This document shows, in pieces, positions 22,314 to 32,000 of a stretch of 32,768 bases of DNA. Source of the stretch: Planctomycetota bacterium (GTDB lineage: Bacteria; Planctomycetota; PUPC01; JACPCR01). Position numbers and translations under genes: made by a program. Below the pieces are notes generated by a model. The model saw only the letters and a program-made list of their open reading frames with translations, was not told where the DNA came from and searched no databases. How positions within the stretch are numbered: the first letter of the stretch is position 1; the number at the start of each line of letters is the position of its first letter. The stretch spans positions 1 through 32,768 of the forward strand of contig JAQBXN010000102.1 in the NCBI GenBank assembly GCA_027625095.1, read 5' to 3'.

Positions 22314-24605
22314 ATGACCACCCTCCTCGCGAAACTTATACTCATCCTTACAGGCGCCTGGCATCTCATCGGAGAAACCGTGGTATCGGTCGACTGGCAG
22401 TTCGCACCGCTGGGCGTGGGGATGTTGTGGGTGGGTCTGGTGGTCGCCTTTGTTCTCCCGATAGTCTGTTACCGGCGAACGGCAGAAGGTCTGCCTGTCC
22501 GGCTTCGTTTTGTTCTCGGACTCATCCGCGGCCTGGCCATGCTTTGCCTGGCGTTGATGGCCAGCGGCGCTACGGCGGGCATCCTCCTTTCTTGCAGCGA
22601 ACTTCCGCGCCTGCTGCTCGTGCTTGACGATTCGCCCAGCATGCATCTGCTTCAGTCCGAAGCCTCTCGACTTGAGGTGGCAAGCACGACACTCAAGAAT
22701 AGTCGCCTCATGAAAAAACTGGAGGCCCACTTCAGCGTCAAGACCGTCAGGACATCGGAAACGACTTCGGTGTCTGGATCGGATGCCCCGCAGGATTTGG
22801 CAAAGGCACTGGTAAGAGCAGCTTCCGTCGCAGGGGATCAGCCGGTGCGGCGAATTCTGCTGGTTTCGGATGGTGTGGTTACGGGTGACGCGCCGTTGGC
22901 CCGATGTGAGTCGGAATTGCCGGCCCCGTGCAGTGCCATCGGGATAGACGTTAACGACAACCTCCGCGACCTGATCCTGAACGAACTCTCGACTCCGCCC
23001 TTTGTCTATCAGCAGGATCGTTCCCTGGTCTCCGTTCGCCTGCGGTCCGTCGGCATTGGAGGCGAGGTGAGTCTGCGACTGGTTCACGTTCAGGCGAGCG
23101 GCGAGAAAGAGCTGGCTACGGTCACAGTCACTCTGAAGTCCGGAGAAGAAAGTAGTGCCGTGATGGAATTTAAAGCGCCGGATGCCGGCCTTCAGCACCT
23201 CTATGTCCAGGCGCAGGAGCAAGAGGGCGAACTGACCACCAGAAACAATCGGCAGGACTTCAATCTGGATGTGCGCCCCGAAAAAATTCGCGTCCTTTTC
23301 ATCGAAGGCGAACCGAGCTGGGAATACCGCTACCTGAAGCGGGCGATGGAAAGCGATCCGATCGTCGAGTTCAGTGGACTGGTTCGTTTACCGGGTGACG
23401 AATGGTTTTTTCAAGGGAAACAGAAACGTGCCGATGGCAAACCGGTGCTGGCCGAGCCCGGCAAAGGGATTCCGATCACTTCCAGCGAGCTGGAATACTT
23501 CGACGTGCTGATTCTGGGGGACCTTGAACGAAAGCTGTTCGAGGACTTTGGCCGGTTCCAATTGATTGAAGATTTCGTCAGCGTGCGCGGTGCCGGACTG
23601 GCGACCATCGGCGGTATGAAGGTTTACGGCGCGGGCAACTACCAGGGGACGGCCCTTGCCAGGATGTTGCCCTTCAACATTCAATCATCGAAGAAAGCCC
23701 AGCTCGTCAATCGCTTCCAGGTGCGGGTGACCACTCAGGGACTTCTCCACCCGGCCATGCAGCTCGAATACGATCCGGCGCGCAATCGTGAATTGTGGTC
23801 GCAGATGCCATGGGTCGAAGGTGGCAATGCGGTCAGCAGCACCAAGCCCGGCGCCAGTTTGTTGATGGTGCACCCCGACCTGAGCACAAGCGCTGGCCAG
23901 CGACCGATTGCAGCCGCCGGACATTACGGGCGAGGCAGAGTCTTTGCTTCGGCCCTCGACGGCACCTGGCACTGGGCACTTGCCCGAAAGGAATCCACCA
24001 ACTACCACCAGCGTTTCTGGGGACTCGTCGCCCGATGGCTGTCTAACGACCCAAGAAACAGGGGCGCGATCGGCGAACTGAAACTCGACAGCCCAATCGT
24101 GGAGGTCGCTCGACCCGGCGGATTCTCCATCACGCTCCGGGATGATAAGGGCAACCCACGAATGGACGGCAAAGTGAACTACACAATCGAGTTTCCCGGC
24201 GCCGACAGCATCTACGCTGAAGTCCGCAGCGATCCCGCGGTGCCGGGGCGCTACGGCTTCGAGTTCACGCCCAGGAAATCAGGAACGGTGCGCGTGAAGG
24301 CAGTCGTCGATCCCGATTCCGATAACCGCCGCGAAGTCGAAACGGCCTTCCACGTATCGCCCTCCCGCATCGAATTCATGAACGTTAAGCCGGACGTTGA
24401 AGCACTGCGTTCACTTTGCGAAGCGGCGGGAGGCGAATTTGTTCCCCTTTCGAAACTCGATGAGCTGGAGATACCGGACGCGCCCCGGATGAATCGCGCA
24501 GAGATGCGAACCGTCCGGCTCTGGCAGGCCCCAAGCCTTCTGGCATTTTTGCTGTTGTGTCTCTGTTACGAATGGTACGTCAGAAAACACAGGGGGCTGG
24601 CATGA
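22314..24605 (+). CDS. Membrane protein with VWA and glutamine-amidotransferase-like domains
   Basis: The 763-residue protein has two N-terminal TM helices (about 28-52 and 72-95), then a VWA-like domain with DDSPSM at residues 105-110. Beta domains follow, then a class-I-amidotransferase-like fold (EKIRVLFIEGEPSWEYRYLKRAM; YFDVLILGDLERKLFEDF; VSVRGAGLATIGG), which lacks an obvious catalytic Cys. A further beta region (about 575-700) and a C-terminal TM helix (APSLLAFLLLCLCYEW) end it. This architecture occurs in planctomycete and verrucomicrobial MoxR/DUF58 clusters. The amidotransferase-like fold is probably structural. The stop overlaps the next start as ATGA. Confidence 0.8.
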   Translation: MTTLLAKLILILTGAWHLIGETVVSVDWQFAPLGVGMLWVGLVVAFVLPIVCYRRTAEGLPVRLRFVLGLIRGLAMLCLALMASGATAGILLSCSELPRLLLVLDDSPSMHLLQSEASRLEVASTTLKNSRLMKKLEAHFSVKTVRTSETTSVSGSDAPQDLAKALVRAASVAGDQPVRRILLVSDGVVTGDAPLARCESELPAPCSAIGIDVNDNLRDLILNELSTPPFVYQQDRSLVSVRLRSVGIGGEVSLRLVHVQASGEKELATVTVTLKSGEESSAVMEFKAPDAGLQHLYVQAQEQEGELTTRNNRQDFNLDVRPEKIRVLFIEGEPSWEYRYLKRAMESDPIVEFSGLVRLPGDEWFFQGKQKRADGKPVLAEPGKGIPITSSELEYFDVLILGDLERKLFEDFGRFQLIEDFVSVRGAGLATIGGMKVYGAGNYQGTALARMLPFNIQSSKKAQLVNRFQVRVTTQGLLHPAMQLEYDPARNRELWSQMPWVEGGNAVSSTKPGASLLMVHPDLSTSAGQRPIAAAGHYGRGRVFASALDGTWHWALARKESTNYHQRFWGLVARWLSNDPRNRGAIGELKLDSPIVEVARPGGFSITLRDDKGNPRMDGKVNYTIEFPGADSIYAEVRSDPAVPGRYGFEFTPRKSGTVRVKAVVDPDSDNRREVETAFHVSPSRIEFMNVKPDVEALRSLCEAAGGEFVPLSKLDELEIPDAPRMNRAEMRTVRLWQAPSLLAFLLLCLCYEWYVRKHRGLA

Positions 24606-26461
24606 TGCCTGATACCTCTACCCGGAACGCTCACGCATCGCTTGTCCAGGCCGTCATGGAAGTCGCCGCGCTGGATAAACGCACTCGCGTTTCAGGAGGC
24701 GCCGGCCGGCTGGTCTGGCAGATCGGTCTGCCGCTGCTGGCGGTGGTTCTGGTCCAGGTTTTTCTACCGCTTCCTTTTTACCTTCGGCTGCCCGTGCTGC
24801 CGCTCGCCTTCTGGGCGTTGATCTGGAAAGGCTGGAAGCAGGTCTTCGGTCCACTGTTGGCACAATACAGTGCTACCAGTGCCGCGATGATGGTCGAATC
24901 CGAAAAGCCTGACTTCGAGTCACGGCTGGTGACATCAATCGAAATCTACGACGACACCGAACGTGAAACGCCGCATTTCAATCCCGGCATGACCCACGCC
25001 CTGATTCGTTCCACCTGGGAACTAGTCCGGAAACAGAATCTTCGGGAAGTCATTGACCTCGTTCCCTCCAGGCGAAATCTGTCCGCGGCACTCGTTGTCG
25101 TGATTGGATGGGTGGGTATTTTTGCGTTCAACGCCAAAGGTATGAGCGATTCTCTGTTCAGCATGGTTTCAGCCTGGAGCGAGGCCCGCGACCAGGCCCA
25201 GAAACTCGCGGGTGCAACGATTACCATCGAGCCCCTGGATCGCCGGGCCTACCTGCGAGGGAGCAACTTGACGATCCGCGCTGTTCAGCAGGGATTCCAT
25301 AAATCGGAGATGACCGTCTTCCTCCGGCCATCGGAGTCCGAAGAATGGAATCAGACGAAACTCGAAGTCGATGCAACAGGTCGCGCACAACTTGCTCTGC
25401 AAAACGTTGAAGAAACGTTCGAGTGTTATTTCAAATCAGGCGTTATCGAGAGCGGACGGCTGACCGTGCCGGTGACGGTGCCGCCGCGGGTGGTCAAGAT
25501 GACGGTCGAGTACCAGTTCCCCGAATACGTCCGGCGAGCCTCCATAGTTCAGGATCGGAGCGACGGCAACCTCAGCGCACTCTGGGGCAGCACCATCATC
25601 ATTCAGCTCGAAGCGAACAAGACTCTTTCGAAGGCGGCGCTCAAGGGCAGCTTTATCAAGAATGAAACCGAGTTGGCCGTCGGCGGACGATTCGCTCGCG
25701 TCCTGCTTCGGCTCGACCGGCCTGAATGGCTCGCCGACCAGCGAGATCTGATTGAAGAAACCTATCAACTCAAACTCGTCGGCGAATACGGCTATCCCAA
25801 TGAAGACCGCGACCACAAATACTCTCTGACGATTACGAAGGACAAGCCTCCGACTCTTTCCTTCAAACGACTGCCACACCGTTCGCCCGCGCACGAACCG
25901 CACATCGTTGTGAGCAACCTGTCCTCCGTTCCGATATCCATCGCGGCGAAGGACGATTACGGGATCGTGAAGTTGAATCTGCGCTACCGTCTTGAGTCCC
26001 TTGAAACGGGCATTGAGCGGGCAAACCAATCGAAGACGATTCAGTTCGCCGTGCCCCGGACAGAGATACCCATTCTGTCTCTGATGCGGTTGTCTGAAAT
26101 CGGAGCGACCGTCGGGGATCGAATCGTCTTCTGGGCAGAAGCGTTCGACGGCTACGACCTCGAACCGGAGAAGGGGCCGCACATTGCCCGCACTCCTGTA
26201 TACAAAGTTGCCGTCGTCACTGAAGAAGACCTTTTTAACGAGGTGGTTTACAAGGACACTTGGGAGACCCAATGGTACGACGGCCTGAAGATGGCCCAGC
26301 GCAGCCGCCGTCAGGCCGATATCCGCCGCGCCCCTGATCCCGAACCGGAAGGAAAAGTAACGATAAAACTTCTCGAGCGGTCACAAGTCCCGGTCAGTTT
26401 TTCCGGCCTGGATGAGTTGGTGATCCAGGATTATTTCAACAGCCTGAACGTGCAGGAGTGA
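24602..26461 (+). CDS. DUF4175-like membrane protein of the MoxR cluster
   Basis: The 619-residue product begins at ATG 24602, which overlaps the previous stop as ATGA; frames open upstream to 24557 but only inside the previous gene. Two or three N-terminal TM helices (QIGLPLLAVVLVQVFLPLPFYLRLPVLPLAFWALIW and LSAALVVVIGWVGIFAF) flank a cytoplasmic-like segment. A long beta-sandwich series follows (RRAYLRGSNLTIRAVQQG, VEYQFPEYVRR, ISIAAKDDYGIVKLNLRYRLE, IVFWAEAFDGYD), of the kind seen in DUF4175-type proteins next to DUF4159, DUF58 and BatA genes. The C-terminus is charged and probably extended. Its function is unknown; membrane association and cotranscription are well supported. Confidence 0.75.
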   Translation: MMPDTSTRNAHASLVQAVMEVAALDKRTRVSGGAGRLVWQIGLPLLAVVLVQVFLPLPFYLRLPVLPLAFWALIWKGWKQVFGPLLAQYSATSAAMMVESEKPDFESRLVTSIEIYDDTERETPHFNPGMTHALIRSTWELVRKQNLREVIDLVPSRRNLSAALVVVIGWVGIFAFNAKGMSDSLFSMVSAWSEARDQAQKLAGATITIEPLDRRAYLRGSNLTIRAVQQGFHKSEMTVFLRPSESEEWNQTKLEVDATGRAQLALQNVEETFECYFKSGVIESGRLTVPVTVPPRVVKMTVEYQFPEYVRRASIVQDRSDGNLSALWGSTIIIQLEANKTLSKAALKGSFIKNETELAVGGRFARVLLRLDRPEWLADQRDLIEETYQLKLVGEYGYPNEDRDHKYSLTITKDKPPTLSFKRLPHRSPAHEPHIVVSNLSSVPISIAAKDDYGIVKLNLRYRLESLETGIERANQSKTIQFAVPRTEIPILSLMRLSEIGATVGDRIVFWAEAFDGYDLEPEKGPHIARTPVYKVAVVTEEDLFNEVVYKDTWETQWYDGLKMAQRSRRQADIRRAPDPEPEGKVTIKLLERSQVPVSFSGLDELVIQDYFNSLNVQE

Positions 26462-26501
26462 TGAAAAATGGTGAATGAAAAGATTCAGGCGAATCAAAGT
26501 C

Positions 26502-26579
26502 GTAGCCACACGGCGCCAGCTTGTTGGCGCTGGATTAGCTCGCTTGGCAAAGGCCCGCAAGCTTGCAGCTTGTGGCTAC
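26502..26579. repeat. Family B repeats, facing pair
   Basis: At 26502 GTAG-CCACACG-GCGCCA-gcttgt-TGGCGC is a variant stem. At 26553-26579 GCCCGCAAGC-ttgCAGCTTGTGG-CTAC is the reverse unit. They lie between the DUF4175-like and DUF4159 genes. Confidence 0.65.
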
Positions 26580-26604
26580 GGGGCAAAGGCAATCTCTCCT
26601 CCTC

Positions 26605-26804
26605 AGTCCCGGAGGGACGGCAGCATGTAGCCCTGGGCGTGAGCCCAGGGAACCCAAGCGATCGTGACGGAAAAGCCCCGGAGGGGCGAAAGCAGAATAC
26701 CTGCCGCGATGGTTGCTTTCGCCCCTCCGGGGCTATGTCGAAATTCCATTCAGATCCCTGGGGCTGGCGCCCCAGGCTACATGCTTCCGCCACTCCGTGG
26801 CTTG
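26605..26804. repeat. Family A hairpin repeat cluster with variant stems
   Basis: Forward: GTCCC-GGA-GGGAC, cggcagcat, GTAG + CCCTGGGC/GCCCAGGG, then GCCCC-GGA-GGGGC at 26676. Reverse: GCCCC-TCC-GGGGC, CCTGGGGC/GCCCCAGG + CTAC, atgcttcc, GCCAC-TCC-GTGGC. The cluster ends about 30 bases before the codons of the DUF4159 signal sequence. Confidence 0.85.
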
Positions 26805-26833
26805 GGAATGTCGTCCTTTTCCGATTCCGAATC

Positions 26834-27697
26834 TTGCAACTCTTCTTCCTCCCACTCCTGACCCTCTCCTTGTTCGCCGAAGGCGTCGACAAAGATGACT
26901 GGGCATCCGAACTGCTCGGGGCTGCTCGTTCTCCCGAAAGCACCGGTATCCTCGGAATGTCCTCAGATGATTTGGAATCTTATGTTTCCACACGCGCTCT
27001 TGATGAGGGCGACGATGAAGTGCCTGACGACTTCATCCAACACCGCCGCCGTTTCGTGATCCGGGAAATGAAATTCAATGCGGATTGGGAAACCGATCCG
27101 ACCGCGCTTCCCGCCTTCATCGATCAGTTCAAACGTCGCACAGGCATGAAGGCCCTCGCCCTCCAGCCGCGCAAACCGCTGTCGTTCGAGGACGAAGAAC
27201 TCACTGACTGGCCGTTCATCTACATGACCGCGCACAATGCTTTTTCACTTTCAGAGGACGAGTCAAGGGGCCTTCGCCACTACCTCGATAACGGCGGCTT
27301 CCTGAATGCGGACGACTGCCTGTACGGCTTCCCGTTCGGCAAATCGTTCCCCGGCCAGATGTCCAAAGTCTATTCGGACAGGGAAATGACCCCACTTGAT
27401 CCGAAGCATGCCGTCTTCGGAGTGGCGCTGAAGCAGCTTTTTCACTGGGAGAAGACCAACGAGGTAGGCCTCCCCATGGTGATGAAACCGAACGCTTTCA
27501 GCTATTTGGAAGTCGATGGTTACATGGCCGTGCTCTACACCCCGCACGACCTCGGTTGTCACTGGGAAATATCGAGTCCCCCAACGCCCTCCAATCCCAT
27601 CGGAGTCGGTATGCACAATCTCGACCGCATCCCCGGTTCAAGAGAAACGGCCTACCGCATGGGCGTCAACCTGGTCATCTTCAGCATGCTGCATTAA
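26834..27697 (+). CDS. Exported DUF4159 protein
   Basis: The conserved part is a DUF4159 domain (a GATase-like Rossmann fold): HRRRFVIREMKFNADWETDPTALPAFIDQFKRRTGMKA, DWPFIYMTAHNAFSLSEDESRGLRHYLDNGGFLNADDCLYG, and a C-terminal GVNLVIFSML. It is a regular partner of DUF58/BatA genes in MoxR-type clusters. The start is unclear. The signal sequence reads FRFRILQLFFLPLLTLSLFAEG with no ATG beside it. TTG 26834 is used here as the nearest canonical start, which leaves out the RFR N-region. The frame stays open to ATG 26468, but that would add about 120 residues made of repeats. The repeat cluster may have displaced the original start. Confidence 0.7.
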   Translation: MQLFFLPLLTLSLFAEGVDKDDWASELLGAARSPESTGILGMSSDDLESYVSTRALDEGDDEVPDDFIQHRRRFVIREMKFNADWETDPTALPAFIDQFKRRTGMKALALQPRKPLSFEDEELTDWPFIYMTAHNAFSLSEDESRGLRHYLDNGGFLNADDCLYGFPFGKSFPGQMSKVYSDREMTPLDPKHAVFGVALKQLFHWEKTNEVGLPMVMKPNAFSYLEVDGYMAVLYTPHDLGCHWEISSPPTPSNPIGVGMHNLDRIPGSRETAYRMGVNLVIFSMLH

Positions 27698-27790
27698 GGA
27701 ACAGGATTCAGAGTGGACAGAAGAATTACCCCGATTCGAGCGAAATCTTCAGACGCCCTTTGCACAATGTGGCGGAGTTTGAATGTTGCG

Positions 27791-28171
27791 TCAGGTGAGG
27801 CCGAGTCTGGAGCGAACAGCGGCACGTATTTCACGAGCAATTTCAATGGCTTCTACCGCGTCCTGTCGATTTGCTTCGACACCGGGATAACGGGCCGCAA
27901 TACCGAAGGTGCTCAGGTGTGCCATGCGCGGTTTCAGTTCCGCAAGTTCAGGCAACCTGTTCCCGGTCGTATCGAAGAGCAGAACCAAATCGTGTGTCTT
28001 CCGGAAAGCAACGTTGTGCTCTTCCAGAAAGGCCTTGAGATATTTCTCGGCACATTGCTGGGCAAGAAAAGCCACCACGTTCCAGACCGGGTCATCGGCC
28101 TGGCTTTCCCTTACGGCGACTTTCCAGTCTCCATCTGCTTTATCCGCCCACTCCTGGGTTTCAGGCTTCAT
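27791..28171 (-). CDS. HEPN-domain protein of a HEPN/MNT pair
   Basis: The 126-residue all-alpha protein has the PF05168-type HEPN pattern: WKVAVRESQ, WNVVAFLAQQCAEKYLKAFLEEHNVAFRKTHDL, with a C-terminal helix RQDAVEAIEIAREIRAAVRSRLG. HEPN proteins paired with a minimal nucleotidyltransferase act as RNase toxins or as nucleotide-binding partners. The usual RNase motif is Rx4-6H; here the only nearby pair is Arg57-x2-His60, so RNase activity is doubtful. Its start overlaps the 3' end of the MNT gene by 11 bp, so the two are translationally coupled. Both lie antisense to the surrounding operon. Confidence 0.8.
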   Translation of the reverse strand: MKPETQEWADKADGDWKVAVRESQADDPVWNVVAFLAQQCAEKYLKAFLEEHNVAFRKTHDLVLLFDTTGNRLPELAELKPRMAHLSTFGIAARYPGVEANRQDAVEAIEIAREIRAAVRSRLGLT

Positions 28172-28490
28172 GAAGAACCAGTCCGTTGGTCAGGACATCG
28201 TTGGCAAAAATTCCGCCCCGCTCGAACGAAGCCTGTAAGTCTTCCGGAGTACGAACAACTATGTCCAGAGGGAATGGATGGTCAATCGACGCCGATATGC
28301 GCGCCGCCAGACGGATGGGTCTCTCCTCCGTCCGAACTATTACCAGTAAGTCCACATCACTGTCCTCTGTCGGTCGCCCATCGGCGTAAGAGCCAAAGAG
28401 GATCACTTTCTCTGGATGATACCCCTCGACGATCTGCCGTACGACGCCCCGGATGTCCTGGAGGTCTGCTATGGTCTTTGTTTCAGACAT
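28161..28490 (-). CDS. Minimal nucleotidyltransferase (MNT) partner of HEPN
   Basis: The product is a 109-residue minimal nucleotidyltransferase of the polymerase-beta fold. Gly33-Ser34 with x10 and Asp45-x-Asp47 form an exact GSx10DxD active site (VILFGSYADGRPTEDSDVDLLVIV), and HPFPLDIVVRTPEDL supplies the third acidic strand. In characterised HEPN/MNT pairs (for example MntA/HepT) the MNT is the antitoxin and modifies the HEPN toxin with AMP. The catalytic residues are all present, so activity is likely; the target is inferred. It is first in its two-gene unit, with ATG 28490. Confidence 0.85.
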   Translation of the reverse strand: MSETKTIADLQDIRGVVRQIVEGYHPEKVILFGSYADGRPTEDSDVDLLVIVRTEERPIRLAARISASIDHPFPLDIVVRTPEDLQASFERGGIFANDVLTNGLVLHEA

Positions 28491-28595
28491 ACGAGAGAAA
28501 CTTTCGATTCGGTAATGTAGTAATGAAATTATTCGGGAATCGGGTCTGGCTTATTCTCGTTCATCTCACCACCTCTCCGACTCCAACTTCAGGAC

Positions 28596-28814
28596 TCAAA
28601 CTTCAATCGACTCGAAAACCCGACCAACCTGCCGAAGGTAGGCGACATCCCCAGTTTCGGCCCGTTGCGAAACCTGGTCGAGCCACCGGACTGTTTCCGA
28701 TTCAAGGCATGCCTCAGATGGGTCAACTTCCGGATACACGACCTCGACTTCGACCTCGACTTCGTATCTGCCTCGTTGAACCCAGCGTTTTCGTTTTTCT
28801 CGCTTTTCGCTCAT
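28596..28814 (-). CDS. Small protein of unknown function beside HEPN/MNT
   Basis: This 72-residue frame starts MSEKREKRKRWVQRGRYEVEVEVEVVYPEVDPSEAC and ends TVRWLDQVSQRAETGDVAYLRQVGRVFESIEV. The basic N-terminus, short beta segment and C-terminal helix look like small antitoxin-like or regulatory proteins found in planctomycete accessory DNA, but I cannot name a family. The EVEVEVE run is encoded by a short GACCTCGACTTC-type microsatellite (about 28740-28768). It reads in the same direction as MNT, about 105 bp upstream, and could be part of the same inserted block. Confidence 0.5.
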   Translation of the reverse strand: MSEKREKRKRWVQRGRYEVEVEVEVVYPEVDPSEACLESETVRWLDQVSQRAETGDVAYLRQVGRVFESIEV

Positions 28815-28901
28815 CGTGTTCCATTCCGACTTCTACAATTGGAGCAGTATACCATACGGCAAAGGGTCCTTCCGTAATTCCAACGCTGCCAAGAGTCAAC
28901 C

Positions 28902-28936
28902 ACCCCAGGACACCTGCTCTCGCCACTCCGGGGCTC
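28902..28936 (-). repeat. Degenerate family A half-element
   Basis: CCCCAGG...ctgctctcgCCACTCCGGGGCT is the remnant of a reverse half (long stem, CTAC and short stem). One stem pair is broken, and CTAC is not intact. Confidence 0.5.
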
Positions 28937-28962
28937 AGGAATGTTCAAAGGCTGGCCCCATC

Positions 28963-29044
28963 GTGGCGACAAGCTGCCAGCTTGTCCGCCCGCAGGGCGA
29001 CTGCCCACGGCAAAGAAGTTCACAAGCTGGCAGTTTGTGGCTAC
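28963..29044. repeat. Family B repeats, facing pair at a gene start
   Basis: Forward unit GTGG-CGACAAGCTG-CCAGCTTGTCCG (28963-28989) and reverse unit CACAAGCTGgCAGTTTGTGG-CTAC (29021-29044). They lie in the frame that runs into the signal peptide of the large gene ending at 32518; the reverse unit is directly joined to the signal-peptide codons. Confidence 0.7.
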
Positions 29045-32000
29045 GGTGTTGCCCGCGTCTTCTTTCTCTCCGTGTTTCTATTTCTCCTCCTTCCATTCGC
29101 CGCCGCAGAAGACGCCCCCAAACCGCCACCTCCTGCCATCGAAGTTTCCGCGGACTGGGACGCTTCCTACACGCGGGTGGAATCCGGTTACAGCGGAAAC
29201 GAATATCTTCCGGAGGAGAACAATGTTCGCGGAGTCAAGCGGACGGAAAAGGCGGTGCTGTTCCCTGGCCGCGGCCAGGAGATTGGCGCGGTGCTGAAAA
29301 TCAAGGCGAACGAGAAGAAGCGCCGTGTAAGCCTCTCAGCTAAGGTCTCCGATTACAACGATCTGGTCATCCTGGAAGTCAAAGAGACTCTCGATATCGA
29401 ACCGGAGAAGGAACTCGAATTTTCCGTTCGATTCACACCTCCAGCAGACAGCATCGGGCCCTACTCGCTCGAAAGCGAATGGCAGGATGCGGATGGAAAA
29501 CTAAATGGCGAGTTTCATCTCGCGGCAGGGCAGGCCGGCAGCCGCATGGTGCTCGAAGACTTCGAGATGGCTCGTTACCCGAAGGCCGGCCAACCGCTCG
29601 AAAGCTCGGTCAACGCACGACACGACGGGGAACGGGGGCTCCTGGTCAGAGTAGAAGCAGATAAGGATCCCGTGAAACCCGTCACTATGAAGCTGCCCCT
29701 GAATAAGGAACTGCCGGGTCACCCGGTCGCGGTTCGGGCCTGGTTCATGACCGACAAGCCGGTTCAGTTGAAAGCGGTCATCAGCGACCCTGGATTCCCG
29801 GCGCTGCAACGTCTCTTCCCTGACCAGTGGACGCTTGGCCCGATTGAAATCGCCGTGGGCGACTGGCAGATGATCGAGATTCCCATGCCTGGCTTCGGCC
29901 GTTCGAGTTCCACAAAGCAGCAATACGGTGAGGGAAACGGCGTCGTGGACTATCCCTTGACGCTTGACTGGCTGGAGTTCGCTGCCGCTGGCGGGGCGAC
30001 TGTGTTCATCGACCAGCTCGAAGTGCTCACCCAGACCGTGGACACTCAGACGGTGAGTGTCCGCCCGGTGTTGATTCGACCCGGCGGGCTTCTCTACCGG
30101 AATGATGTTCTAAAACTGGCGTTGGCCAACACCTCGCTTGTGGGTCAGCCGGTGCAACTCCAACTGACCGCTTCGCTGCGCGACATTCATGGCAAGTCCT
30201 GGCCACTGTTGGAACAGAAGTCCCGCATCCTGCCCGGGGAGGAAACGATCCTCCTCGCGAAGCTGACCAACCTGCCGCTCGGGGCTTACGAACTCGAAGG
30301 AAAAGTCGTGTCGGTGAAGGGTGAGGTTTCGCTACCTTCTGAACGCTTTGTGGTTTACGAGCCCGGTGGGCGTCCGCTGGATGAATCGGCCCTTTTCGAT
30401 TTTCTCACCAACCGTGAACGCCTCCTGGCCGACCTGGGGTTCGGTGAGGAACTCATGATGCTGCCGTGGCACTCCGTTGATGGCAGCCTGTCGGTCGAGC
30501 CGGTGGCCGGTTACTGGACGTTCGACTGGTTCGACCCGGAACTGAACAAGCGGGTGGACGCCGGCCTTGGCGTGGTGGGGATGCTGGGCTTCACCCCCAT
30601 CTGGGCGGATCCCAGTGCCTCGTTCAATCGCGGCATGCAGGCATGGTATGGCAACGTCTATGTCAAACCTTCCCACAAGATTTACTGGGAGGAATATGTC
30701 CGCCGCACGGCCGAAAGGTTTGGAGATCGTATTCAAACCTGGGTGGTGTGGGATCGGCCCGACTCCCCTGCCTTCAAAGCAACGCCCCAGGAATTCGCCG
30801 AGGACATGCTGGCAGTGGCACACGAAGCCATCAGCCGGGCGAACCCGAAAGCGAAACTTGTTTCCGGAGGAGTCACTCGTGGCAATATCGACAAGTTCCT
30901 CATCGGGCTCGCCGAAGCGCGTGCTCAGACTTACCTGGACGGAATCGGCATCCTGCCCTCGACTACGCCGCTTTCTCCGGAAGAGGGCTACTTGGATGTC
31001 ATCCTTGCCAGAGCCGAGCGCATCCGGCAGGCCGAACGCATCAGCACGCCGCTCTGGGTATTGAATCTTGGCTGGCCGAGCGGCCCCGAAGACCATCAGG
31101 TTTCGGAAGCCGACCAGGCTCGATTTGTCGCTCGCGCCTACGTCATCTGCCGTTCGCAGGGCATCAAGAATATTTTCTTTCGTCCTGACCATACCGAAGC
31201 CATCGCCCGCCGTGATTCCGCCGACCTCATTTTTCAGGAGGACAATTTTTACGGCGTGAAGCCGGCCGCGCTGACGATCAAACCCCTTCGCTCATTACTC
31301 TTCGATGCCGAGCCGGTGCGGGAGGTCTTCCTCAATGATCAATGGGATCGCCTCAGCCGCGCATACCTTTTCAAAAAGGCGGACGGCAGGCTTGTCCTGG
31401 CGGCCTGGCGGCTAGAAGGCGAGAGCAATCTACCGCTGGCGGTTCGCCCGGAAAATATCATCGACCTGTTCGGAAATCCGATTTCTGCAGGGCAGGACAA
31501 ACTTCAGATACCGCTGGATGCGCAGCTTCGCCTTCTGCTATATCCCCGGATGGATTCCGAGGCGCTGCTGAAGAGCCTTGAACGAACGAACCTGGAATTC
31601 AAAGACGCGCCTGAATCGCAGTGGAAACGCAGCTTTACCTTCCACCTTGATGTGGGTAATTCTGAAGATGAGAAGGCCGCGGCTTACGTCGCGACAGACA
31701 GTCGCATCGTCGGTCCGGTCGCCAGCAATTACCACAATCCCCAGGGTCGCTTTGTTGTTGATTCCGGCCGGCATATCCGTGGCGAAGAAAAGTTCAGCGT
31801 CGAAGTCGCCGGCTATGGTGATGCCGACATGATCCTCCGCAAGCGATTGAATTATTCCGTGCCGCACCAGCGTGTGAAGGTTTACTGTGATGGCGAACTG
31901 GCCGGGCAATGGTTCGCCTTCAAGATGGATCGGCGTTACCGCTGGCGTGATGCCGAATACATCGTCCCGAACCGTTTTCTGCACGGGAAGCAGAAGGTCG

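Noticed and set aside
27713..28981. Plus-strand N-terminal extension giving a 1601-codon gene
   Set aside because: This part is antisense to the HEPN and MNT genes, whose motifs are clear, and then runs through repeats. The exported protein starts near its signal peptide.
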